Source of the DNA: a virus
Direction: 5' to 3' (one strand)
IMG/VR virus record: IMGVR_UViG_3300025127_000249
Location: 1 to 25,261 of that record
Length of the DNA stretch: 25,261 nucleotides
In this document: in pieces, positions 18,998 to 25,261 of the stretch
Numbering within the stretch: position 1 is the first letter of the stretch
How the letters are laid out: each line of letters starts with the position of its first letter
Translations under genes and position numbers: made by a program
The notes under the pieces: generated by a model
The model's input: the letters and a program-made list of their open reading frames with translations, nothing else
Told to the model about the DNA's origin: nothing
Database searches by the model: none

Positions 18998-19726
18998 ATG
19001 GCTAACACTACCTCTGGCACAACAGTTTTTGAAAAAGGTTTTTCTATCTCTGATATTGTTGAAGAAGCATATGAGAGAATAGGAATTCAAGGTGTTTCTG
19101 GATATCAATTAAAGTCTGCAAGAAGATCTTTAAATATATTATTCCAGGAATGGGCTAACAGAGGATTACATTATTGGGAAGTTGCAAACAATAATATTAC
19201 ACTTGTTGCAGATCAAGCAACATATACTATGTTTAGATCAACAAGTGATGGAACTTCAAGTGCGACTGCAGTTTACGGCGTAGACGATGTTTTGGAAGCT
19301 TCTTTTAGAAATTCATCTAATGTAGATACACCACTTACAAAAATTAATAGATCAGCATATCAAGCGCTATCAAATAAAACATCAACAGGACAACCTTCAC
19401 AATTTTTTGTACAAAGATTTATAGATAGAGTTACAATTACTTTATATTTAACACCAGGCACTAGCGAAGCTGGTAAATTTATTAATTATTATTACGTAAA
19501 AAGAATTCAAGATGCAGGTGCATATAGTAATGATGCAGATGTACCATACCGATTTGTGCCATGTATGATAGCTGGTCTTGCATATTATTTATCACAAAAA
19601 TATGCTCCAGGTAGAATACAACCAATGAAATTATTATACGAAGATGAATTAACTAGAGCTCTGCAAGAAGATGGATCTTCTTCAAGTTCATACATAACCC
19701 CTAAAACTTACTATCCAAATTTATAA
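18998..19726 (+). CDS. Head-tail adaptor, P22 gp4-like (242 aa)
   Basis: AGGAGG precedes the ATG. The N-terminal 55 residues (I-S-D-I-V-E-E-A-Y-E-R-I-G, then S-A-R-R-S-L-N-I-L-F-Q-E-W-A-N-R-G) match my picture of the P22 gp4 class of tail accessory factors, which bind under the portal ring. The middle holds beta segments and a Y-Y-Y-V-K-R-I-Q-D-A-G motif, and the C-terminal helix starts P-Y-R-F-V-P-C-M-I-A-G-L-A-Y-Y-L-S-Q-K-Y-A. Lytic activity seen in P22 gp4 is not claimed. It is coupled by TAATG to the next gene. Confidence 0.8.
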   Translation: MANTTSGTTVFEKGFSISDIVEEAYERIGIQGVSGYQLKSARRSLNILFQEWANRGLHYWEVANNNITLVADQATYTMFRSTSDGTSSATAVYGVDDVLEASFRNSSNVDTPLTKINRSAYQALSNKTSTGQPSQFFVQRFIDRVTITLYLTPGTSEAGKFINYYYVKRIQDAGAYSNDADVPYRFVPCMIAGLAYYLSQKYAPGRIQPMKLLYEDELTRALQEDGSSSSSYITPKTYYPNL

Positions 19727-20223
19727 TGTCTAATTTAGCAAAAGGAAAATACGCAAAAGCAATATCAGATAGATCTGGTATGGAATTTCCATATAAAGAA
19801 ATGGTAAAAGAATGGAATGGATCTTTTGTACATGTATCAGAGTTTGAAACAAAACAGCCACAATTAAATCCTGTAAGATTTCCAGGTGATCCACAAGGAT
19901 TATCTGATGCAAGACCTGCAAGAACGGAACCCGCAACTCAAAACTTATTAAATTCAAATCCATTTAGTTTAGTTTCTAGTTCACAAATTGTTACGGTCAC
20001 AGAACAAAATCATGGAAGAGCATCAAATGATGTAGTAAGATTTAGAAATGTAGAAGGAAGTCCAGGAGGATTAGCTTTTACAGTGTTTGAAAATGCTTCA
20101 GGATTTAGTATAACTAAAATTGATAATAATAGTTATAGTTTTAGTTCAGGCTCAAATGCAACTATAACTGAGGAAGCAGGAGGAATAATGGTTACAGCTG
20201 GACCAGTAACTATAACACCATAA
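19726..20223 (+). CDS. Cysteine-less zinc-ribbon relative with C-terminal beta domain (165 aa)
   Basis: The ATG overlaps the previous TAA. Residues 12-46 read A-I-S-D-R-S-G ... Y-K-E-M-V-K-E-W-N-G-S-F-V-H-V-S-E-F-E ... Q-P-Q. I know relatives of this phage protein with C-D-R-C-G near the start and V-C-x-E-C after the Trp-containing helix; here the four expected cysteines are Ser14, Ser17, His36 and Glu39. The C-terminal half (about 75-165) is a beta-rich domain with V-T-V-T-E-Q-N-H-G-R and R-F-R-N-V-E-G. The gene lies between two adaptor genes, so a connector-associated role is likely. It ends in a TAATG overlap. Confidence 0.75.
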   Translation: MSNLAKGKYAKAISDRSGMEFPYKEMVKEWNGSFVHVSEFETKQPQLNPVRFPGDPQGLSDARPARTEPATQNLLNSNPFSLVSSSQIVTVTEQNHGRASNDVVRFRNVEGSPGGLAFTVFENASGFSITKIDNNSYSFSSGSNATITEEAGGIMVTAGPVTITP

Positions 20224-20903
20224 TGGCATATACACTTACAAACTTACAAGATGATATTAGAAATTACACAGAGGTAGACAGCGGTGTATTATCTACAGGT
20301 GTATTAAATACAATTATTAAAAACGCAGAAAACAGAATTTATAGAGAATCTGATTCTGATGATAATAGATTTTATGCTACATCTAATTTAGTTATTGGAA
20401 GTAGGTATGTAACAATACCTTCTGATCTTCGAATTATTAGATATGTACAATTAAAAGATAGTAATAACAAACAAACTTTTTTAGAAAAAAGAGATACAAC
20501 TTTCATGGCGGAGTTTTATGATACACCAGGAACAGCCTCTGGACTCCCTAAATACTACGCTAATTGGGATGCTAATTTTTGGGTAGTGGCTCCTACTCCA
20601 AATGCAGCTTATGAAATTACCCTAGCTTATATTAAACAGCCAACTAGTTTAACAGATTCTTCTGTGAGCTCCACAGGAACATATGTGTCGAATAAATATC
20701 AAGATTTACTTTTGTATGGTTCTCTGGTAGAAGCATATGGATACTTGAAAGGGCCGGCAGATATGTTACAATACTACGAAGCTTCTTTCAGAAGAGCTAT
20801 GCAAACGTATTCTATTGAACAACAAGGTAGAAGACGCCGAGACGAATATCAAGATGGTGCTGTTCGTACTCCTTTAAAATCTGAATCACCATCAAAATAC
20901 TAA
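20223..20903 (+). CDS. Second adaptor/connector protein, SU10-adaptor-like (226 aa)
   Basis: Starts in a TAATG overlap. The N-terminal segment L-T-N-L-Q-D-D-I-R-N-Y-T and the helix I-I-K-N-A-E-N-R-I-Y-R are the pattern of small tail adaptors (SU10 adaptor family, from memory). Beta segments follow, with Y-V-T-I-P-S-D-L-R-I-I-R-Y-V, W-V-V-A-P-T-P-N-A-A-Y-E-I-T-L-A-Y-I and a C-terminal helix L-L-L-Y-G-S-L-V-E-A-Y-G-Y-L-K-G. The extreme C-terminus is basic and disordered. It probably forms the ring below the first adaptor and holds the tail. Confidence 0.78.
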   Translation: MAYTLTNLQDDIRNYTEVDSGVLSTGVLNTIIKNAENRIYRESDSDDNRFYATSNLVIGSRYVTIPSDLRIIRYVQLKDSNNKQTFLEKRDTTFMAEFYDTPGTASGLPKYYANWDANFWVVAPTPNAAYEITLAYIKQPTSLTDSSVSSTGTYVSNKYQDLLLYGSLVEAYGYLKGPADMLQYYEASFRRAMQTYSIEQQGRRRRDEYQDGAVRTPLKSESPSKY

Positions 20904-20914
20904 GGAGATAAAAT

Positions 20915-21346
20915 ATGGCAAATATAGTACCTGACTCTTTTAAAACAGACCTTTTAAAAGGAACTTTCAACTTTGATTCATCAGGCGGAAGTACTTTTAA
21001 ACTTGCACTGTATACGTCACAAGCTAATTTTAGTACTTCAACACCTGCATTTACTACTACTAACGAAGTTTCTTCGTCTGGTACAAATTATACAAGTGGT
21101 GGAAATACTTTAACTAATAATGGTGTGTCGATCGCAAGTAATATTGCATTTATTGATTTTGCAGATTTAACTTTTTCATCTGTAACTTTAACTGCAACAG
21201 GAGCTCTGATTTATAAGGGGACTTCTAATGAAGCGGTATTAGTTTTAGATTTCGGCGGCGCAAAAACTGCAACTAACGGAGATTTCGTTATTCAGTTTCC
21301 AACTGCTGATTCTTCTAATGCAATCATTAGACTTGGAAACGCATAA
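20915..21346 (+). CDS. Tail-associated beta-rich phage protein (143 aa)
   Basis: AAGGAG precedes the ATG. The protein contains F-K-L-A-L-Y-T-S-Q-A-N-F, then T-N-E-V-S-S-S-G-T-N-Y, F-I-D-F-A-D-L-T-F-S-S-V-T, G-A-L-I-Y-K-G-T and V-L-V-L-D-F-G. These are the landmarks of a small structural protein common in marine phage tail regions, as I remember it, with no assigned function. It is free of cysteine and has few charges. It precedes the fibre genes, so an attachment or collar role is plausible. Confidence 0.75.
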   Translation: MANIVPDSFKTDLLKGTFNFDSSGGSTFKLALYTSQANFSTSTPAFTTTNEVSSSGTNYTSGGNTLTNNGVSIASNIAFIDFADLTFSSVTLTATGALIYKGTSNEAVLVLDFGGAKTATNGDFVIQFPTADSSNAIIRLGNA

Positions 21347-21362
21347 TAGATAGGAAACAGTA

Positions 21363-21818
21363 ATGGCATTTGTACTTAATGATAGAGTAAAGGAAACCAG
21401 TACATCTACCGGAACTGGCACAATAAATTTAGCTGGAGCAGAAACAGGCTTCGAAACTTTTGTAGCTGGTGTAGGTAGCACTAACAATACGTTCTACTGT
21501 ATTTCACACGATGGAACTGCACAATTTGAAGTAGGTATCGGAACTGTAACAGACGCAACACCTGATACACTTTCTAGAGATACCGTTATCTCCTCTTCAA
21601 ATTCAGATAACAAAGTGGATTTTACAGCAGGAACTAAAACTGTGTTTTGTACTTATCCTGCAAAAAGAGCTCCATCTGCAAGTATGACAGCAACGACATA
21701 TATTAACACACATTCTTCAACAATTTCTGATGTTCAAACTATGGATTCAGGAGTTTTAGCAGGACCAGTAACAGTATCAAATACCGTTACAGTAACAGGA
21801 ACATTGGTAATATTATAA
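21363..21818 (+). CDS. Fibre-associated phage protein (151 aa)
   Basis: A weak site (GGAAAC) precedes the ATG. The opening L-N-D-R-V-K-E-T-S-T-S-T-G-T-G-T-I-N-L-A-G-A and the later V-G-I-G-T-V, L-S-R-D-T-V-I-S-S-S-N and F-C-T-Y-P-A-K-R-A-P are recognisable from phage proteins that precede fibre genes. The last 40 residues are Thr/Val-rich and probably a beta strand extension. The stop overlaps the next start (TAATG), coupling it to the glycine-rich fibre. It may link fibre to tail. Confidence 0.75.
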   Translation: MAFVLNDRVKETSTSTGTGTINLAGAETGFETFVAGVGSTNNTFYCISHDGTAQFEVGIGTVTDATPDTLSRDTVISSSNSDNKVDFTAGTKTVFCTYPAKRAPSASMTATTYINTHSSTISDVQTMDSGVLAGPVTVSNTVTVTGTLVIL

Positions 21819-23230
21819 TGAGTCAGATAGAAGTAGATAAAGTAATACCACAATCAGGCACTTCAGTTCAAATTGGAGAAAATGGTGATACAGTTACTAT
21901 TCCAGCAGGTGCAACTTTAGATGCATCAAATGCTACAACTACATTACCTTCAACTGTTGTTACAACTACAGGAACACAAACTTTAACAAACAAATCTATT
22001 GCTGCTACTCAATTAACAGGGACAGTTGCTAATGCTAGATTAACTGGTTCAGGTGCAATTACGATCAATGGTGCATCTGTGGCTTTAGGTGGATCAACTA
22101 CAATTGCAACAGGAATTTCTTGGCAGTCTGCAGTTAAAACTGCTAGCTTTACAGCTGCTGCTAATGAAGGATATTATATAAATACTAGTGGTGGTGGCAT
22201 AACACTGACATTACCTGCTTCTCCAAGTAATGGAGATAGAGTAGTATTTATTGATGCTGCTAGAACATTTGACACAGATAATTTAACTATAAATGCTAAT
22301 GGAAATAAATATCAAGGTTTCACATCTCCAGCACCCGTGTATGATATTGTGGGAACAGCAGTAGATATAGTTTATTCGGGATCAACTTATGGTTGGCTTC
22401 CAATAACTGATTCAGCTTCTGTTAATGAAACACCACAAACAGCTACAATTGATTATTTAATTATTGCTGGTGGAGGTGGCGCTGGGAGCACAATTGGAGG
22501 TGGCGGAGGAGCCGGAGGAATGATAACCGCTACTGGAATAACTTTTCAAAAAGGAAATACAATGACTGCAACCGTTGGTTCTGGACAAACGAGTTCAACA
22601 CAAGGGGATACTGGAGGAGTTTCTTCTTTAGCTTCTCCTGGATTACCGGGTGGCACAACAATCTCTACTGTTGGCGGTGGTAATGGTGGTAACCATAATA
22701 CAGGAAACAATGCTGCTGGTACAGACGGAGGGTCTGGCGGAGGCGGAGGAGCCAATGCTAGTTCAGGTACAAATCAGGGTGGTAACGGAACATCTGGTCA
22801 AGGTAATAATGGTGGCTATTCTAATAATGATAATCATGGCGGAGGCGGTGGCGGTAAAGGCGCTGTAGGAGCTAATTCAGCAGGTTCTCCTGCTAATGGT
22901 GGAACTGGTGAAGCAAATTCTATAACAGGTTCTTCTGTATCATATGCTGGTGGAGGTGCTGGTGGTTCAAGACAAGGTATGTCAACGGCATCTGGAGGAA
23001 CTGGCGGCGGAGGAAACGGCGGAAACTATCCTTCAGGAAATGGTGGAAACGGAACTGATGGAAAAGGTGGCGGCGGAGGCGGCCCAAATGGTAATGGTGG
23101 AGATGGCGTTGTTATCATCAAATTACCTACTGCTGATTATACAGGAACAACAACTGGTTCACCAACAGTTACACAATCTGGTTCAAACACAATAATAACA
23201 TTTACAGGAAGTGGAACTTACGTAGGGTAA
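21818..23230 (+). CDS. Glycine-rich tail fibre/adhesin (470 aa)
   Basis: Coupled by TAATG. Residues 1-34 (M-S-Q-I-E-V-D-K-V-I-P-Q-S-G-T-S, then D-T-V-T-I-P-A-G-A-T-L) and 78-96 (G-S-G-A-I-T-I-N-G, A-L-G-G-S-T-T-I) match the start of the fibre at 24128, a shared mounting module. A beta domain follows to about 205. D-Y-L-I-I-A-G-G-G-G opens a Gly-rich region (about 213-435) with many runs of four or more glycines separated by Asn, Ser, Thr and Ala; this is the Gly-rich domain of phage receptor-binding proteins. The end (P-T-V-T-Q-S-G-S-N-T-I-I-T-F) is a beta strand. The Gly-rich part is low in charge and likely forms polyglycine-type strands. Confidence 0.85.
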   Translation: MSQIEVDKVIPQSGTSVQIGENGDTVTIPAGATLDASNATTTLPSTVVTTTGTQTLTNKSIAATQLTGTVANARLTGSGAITINGASVALGGSTTIATGISWQSAVKTASFTAAANEGYYINTSGGGITLTLPASPSNGDRVVFIDAARTFDTDNLTINANGNKYQGFTSPAPVYDIVGTAVDIVYSGSTYGWLPITDSASVNETPQTATIDYLIIAGGGGAGSTIGGGGGAGGMITATGITFQKGNTMTATVGSGQTSSTQGDTGGVSSLASPGLPGGTTISTVGGGNGGNHNTGNNAAGTDGGSGGGGGANASSGTNQGGNGTSGQGNNGGYSNNDNHGGGGGGKGAVGANSAGSPANGGTGEANSITGSSVSYAGGGAGGSRQGMSTASGGTGGGGNGGNYPSGNGGNGTDGKGGGGGGPNGNGGDGVVIIKLPTADYTGTTTGSPTVTQSGSNTIITFTGSGTYVG

Positions 23231-23233
23231 ATT

Positions 23234-23620
23234 ATGGCACATTTTGCAAAATTAGGTATTGGAAATAAAGTAATAAAAGTAGAGGTAGTACACGATGATG
23301 TTGCAACTACTGAAGATGCTGGAGTAGAATTTCTAAGAACACTTCATAATGATCTTTATGGTATTTATAAACAATATTCACCAAGAACAAAAGGTGGAGT
23401 AAATTCTTCAGGTGGCGAACCATTTAGAAAAAATGCTGCATCTATTGGTATGACCTATGATGAAGCAAGAGATGCTTTTATACCAAAGCAACCTTATCCT
23501 GATTGGACATTAAATGAAGATACCTGTCTTTGGGAGGCACCAGTTGCTTATCCTGATGACGGTGAGATATATGAATGGAATTCAACAACTGGCTCATGGG
23601 ATCAAGTCGGTGGAAGTTAA
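23234..23620 (+). CDS. Conserved phage protein with W-x-L-N-E-D motif (128 aa)
   Basis: Begins three bases after the fibre stop, with no clear ribosome-binding site. The motif Y-P-D-W-T-L-N-E-D-T-C-L-W-E-A-P-V-A-Y-P near residues 90-109, preceded by Y-D-E-A-R-D-A-F-I, is one I recognise from cyanophage and marine phage proteins of unknown function. The N-terminus F-A-K-L-G-I-G-N-K-V-I-K-V-E-V-V is beta-rich. It lies inside the fibre cassette and could be a fibre-assembly or virion protein. It is encoded in one of the few stretches with a single cysteine. Confidence 0.78.
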   Translation: MAHFAKLGIGNKVIKVEVVHDDVATTEDAGVEFLRTLHNDLYGIYKQYSPRTKGGVNSSGGEPFRKNAASIGMTYDEARDAFIPKQPYPDWTLNEDTCLWEAPVAYPDDGEIYEWNSTTGSWDQVGGS

Positions 23621-23645
23621 AAAAATAGAATCGGAGATTATAAAA

Positions 23646-24131
23646 ATGAATGTAGCAGAACACAAATTTTATAAAACAGAGCTTCTAGGCTTGATTGATG
23701 AGATGCCAAATAATCCTTTTCAATGGGTTTCAAAATCAGATTGGGACCTACCTAAAAGTTTTGTAAGAAAATATTTAGATCTATTCTATAAAAAAGTAAT
23801 AAGAACTTCCATGAAGAAATTACAAGATTATTATAAAGCAGATGATTGGAGTATATCTAATGGTTGGTTTCAGCAATATAAAAAAGATTCATTTCATCAA
23901 TGGCATAATCATGAAGGTGCAAATTTTACAAATGTTTATTTTTTAGAATTACCAGATTCTAAATTTAAAACAAAAATTAAAGTAGGTGATGAGATAATAG
24001 AGTATGAAGCAAAGGAAGGAGATCTTATATCTTTTCCTGCATATTTATTACATACATCAGAAAAAAACGGAGATGGAAGAAAAACTGTAATAGCTTTTAA
24101 TTCCAATTTTAAATATATAGATAAATTATGA
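23646..24131 (+). CDS. 2OG-Fe(II) oxygenase-like protein (161 aa)
   Basis: I take the ATG at 23646 with GGAG eleven bases upstream; a longer in-frame ORF from 23514 would overlap the previous gene and lacks a site. The fold pattern of phage 2-oxoglutarate/iron oxygenases is visible: W-F-Q-Q-Y-K-K, then W-H-N-H-E-G (His87, His89) and N-V-Y-F-L-E-L-P, then G-D-L-I-S-F-P-A-Y-L-L-H (His136) and R-K-T-V-I-A-F-N (Arg145). His87/His89, His136 and Arg145 would be the iron and 2OG ligands; a clear H-x-D is missing, which lowers confidence. Substrate unknown. It is flanked by fibre genes and overlaps the next by four bases. Confidence 0.7.
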   Translation: MNVAEHKFYKTELLGLIDEMPNNPFQWVSKSDWDLPKSFVRKYLDLFYKKVIRTSMKKLQDYYKADDWSISNGWFQQYKKDSFHQWHNHEGANFTNVYFLELPDSKFKTKIKVGDEIIEYEAKEGDLISFPAYLLHTSEKNGDGRKTVIAFNSNFKYIDKL

Positions 24132-24961
24132 GTGAAGTAAAAGTAAATAAAATAAGTCCAAGATCAGGCACTAATGTGCAATTAGGAGATAGTGGTGATA
24201 CTATAACTGTACCTAGTGGTGCTACTCTTACTTTACCTTCAGCAAATATTGCAAACTCAGCATTACAAGGTTCAGGACAAATTACAATAAATGGTCAAGC
24301 AGTAGCTCTTGGTGGATCGGTAACTATATCTACAATTGCTAGACCAACTTATAACTCAGGTCAAAGTTTTACAATTCCACCAACTACAAATACTTCTATA
24401 ACTATTGCAGGAACTAATTTTCAATCCGTGCCTGTTGTTGAAGCAATAAACTCATCTACAGGTGCAATTACAAGAGCAGTAACTGTATCTTTTACAAGTT
24501 CAACTTCTATTGCAGCCGTATTTAATTTAGCTGCAGCATCGTATTTTATTAGAATTGAAAACAATGATGGTGGTGCAGTTAGATCTACAAATGCAGATTT
24601 AACAGTATCTACTTCACCAACTTGGACCACATCAGCAGGATCATTAGGATCATTTAGTGCAGGAGCAACTATCTCTGGATTGAATGTTCAAGCATCTTCT
24701 GATAGTAATGTAACTATAACTGAAGTAACGTCGGTGTTAACGTCAAATGCAAATACGCCAGCAACGACTATGAATTTAACGTTATCTGGATCTCCAGCAA
24801 GCAGTGCAACTTATGCAATAGGTGGTACAGCACCTTCACCTACAAGTGATCAAGCGTACAACTTTACATTAAGAGCAACTGATGCCGAGGGACAGACTGC
24901 TGATAGAGCATTTAGTATAACAATATCTGTCGGTGCTAATAACTCAGGAAGGTTTAACTAG
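24128..24961 (+). CDS. Ig-like tail fibre protein (277 aa)
   Basis: Starts in an ATGA overlap with the oxygenase. Residues 1-34 (M-S-E-V-K-V-N-K-I-S-P-R-S-G-T-N, D-T-I-T-V-P-S-G-A-T-L) and about 47-67 (G-S-G-Q-I-T-I-N-G, A-L-G-G-S-V-T-I) repeat the mounting module of the fibre at 21818. Then come two Ig-type beta domains: one with T-S-I-T-I-A-G-T-N-F (IPT/TIG-like, about 85-150) and one from W-T-T-S-A-G-S-L-G (about 167-270) ending Y-N-F-T-L-R-A-T-D-A-E-G-Q-T-A-D-R-A-F. Likely a fibre that adheres to host surface. Confidence 0.82.
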   Translation: MSEVKVNKISPRSGTNVQLGDSGDTITVPSGATLTLPSANIANSALQGSGQITINGQAVALGGSVTISTIARPTYNSGQSFTIPPTTNTSITIAGTNFQSVPVVEAINSSTGAITRAVTVSFTSSTSIAAVFNLAAASYFIRIENNDGGAVRSTNADLTVSTSPTWTTSAGSLGSFSAGATISGLNVQASSDSNVTITEVTSVLTSNANTPATTMNLTLSGSPASSATYAIGGTAPSPTSDQAYNFTLRATDAEGQTADRAFSITISVGANNSGRFN

Positions 24962-24970
24962 GATAATATT

Positions 24971-25261
24971 ATGGCAAACAGTTACTTAAGTAAAACTTTT
25001 GGAACACCAACAGATACAAAAAAATATACTATGTCTGTTTGGGTTAAGAGAAGTAAATTAGGTGTTCAACAAAGTATTGCTAGAAGCACAAATGGTAGTG
25101 ATGATAGCCATGTCTTTACTTTTGATTCTGATGATAAATTAAGATGGGATGAATATGGAAGTTCATCCACAATAGGTGTGTTAAAAACTAATAGAATATT
25201 TAGAGATACATCAGCCTGGTATCATGTTGTTTTGTGGTATGACTCAGCTAATGGAACTGCT
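24971..25261 (+). CDS. LamG/concanavalin-like tail spike, N-terminal part (runs off the window)
   Basis: A frame opens at the ATG at 24971, nine bases after the previous stop and preceded by the weak site AGGA. It is uninterrupted for 97 codons to the window edge. The start Y-L-S-K-T-F-G-T-P-T-D-T-K-K-Y-T-M-S-V-W-V-K-R-S and the later F-R-D-T-S-A-W-Y-H-V-V-L-W-Y-D-S-A-N-G are typical of laminin-G/concanavalin-like domains in phage spikes and fibres. It lacks the mounting module of the other fibres, at least at this end. Likely binds carbohydrate; specificity unknown. Confidence 0.75.
   Translation, partial: MANSYLSKTFGTPTDTKKYTMSVWVKRSKLGVQQSIARSTNGSDDSHVFTFDSDDKLRWDEYGSSSTIGVLKTNRIFRDTSAWYHVVLWYDSANGTA

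Noticed and set aside
22546-22755. A Pro-rich leftward frame and other frames opposite or within the Gly-rich fibre
   Set aside because: The reverse complement of GGN codons is proline and other frames stay open by composition; no starts with ribosome-binding sites.
23514-23645. Longer N-terminus for the oxygenase-like gene
   Set aside because: The extension overlaps the preceding gene's coding frame and has no ribosome-binding site; GGAG precedes the ATG at 23646.
1-25261. tRNA genes, CRISPR arrays, insertion sequences
   Set aside because: I saw no cloverleaf with an acceptor end, no regularly spaced direct repeats, and no transposase motif or terminal inverted repeats. This was by eye only.

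Overview
The window looks like part of the genome of an AT-rich tailed double-stranded DNA bacteriophage. The small-protein repertoire, lysine-rich and low in GC, resembles that of uncultured marine phages. No bacterial housekeeping gene, rRNA, tRNA, CRISPR array or insertion sequence was seen. Large terminase, portal, scaffold and a gpT-like major capsid protein give the phage identity. Two small head-to-tail adaptors are followed directly by fibre genes, with no tape-measure or tube gene in view. That order suggests a short-tailed (podovirus-like) virion, which is inference. Host and lifestyle cannot be read from the window; no integrase or repressor is visible.

Layout. (1) Positions 1-485 are leftward: a truncated GP88-like gene and two tiny genes, with repeat-associated promoters. 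(2) Positions 486-868 form a divergent, gene-free region with strong inverted repeats. (3) Positions 869-2852 hold five rightward accessory genes of mostly unknown function, including a small membrane protein, a zinc-ribbon-like protein and a DUF3846-like protein, closed by a hairpin at 2861-2882. (4) Positions 3021-11549 carry packaging and portal functions: large terminase, two unrecognised proteins (296 and 1059 aa), a 47-aa nested gene, the portal and a two-helix membrane protein. (5) Positions 11549-14120 are a dense run of eleven very small genes, mostly strongly basic and mostly joined by stop/start overlaps. (6) Positions 14068-17606 are the capsid assembly block: GroES-like co-chaperonin, scaffold, a head-associated protein, a decoration-like protein and the major capsid protein, ended by a perfect terminator. 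(7) Positions 17624-20903 hold two small genes, a promoter with a leader hairpin, two small beta-rich virion-like proteins and the head-tail adaptors. (8) Positions 20915-25261 are the tail-fibre/adhesin cassette: a glycine-rich fibre, an Ig-like fibre sharing its N-terminal module, a 2OG-Fe(II)-oxygenase-like protein between them, and a truncated LamG-like spike.

How the genes fit together. Terminase and portal package DNA into a capsid built from scaffold, capsid protein and decoration protein, with the GroES-like protein probably adapting the host GroEL for capsid folding. The adaptors close the portal vertex and carry the fibres. The basic small-protein run lies inside the structural operon, so its products are probably made late. 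They are candidates for DNA-associated or internal virion proteins, but nothing in the sequence proves this. The most unusual points are an eight-residue N-terminal leader shared by three otherwise different small proteins, an EF-hand loop in a 54-residue phage protein, an HNH-like motif in the 1059-aa protein, a cysteine-less zinc-ribbon relative between the adaptors, and the oxygenase inside the fibre cassette.
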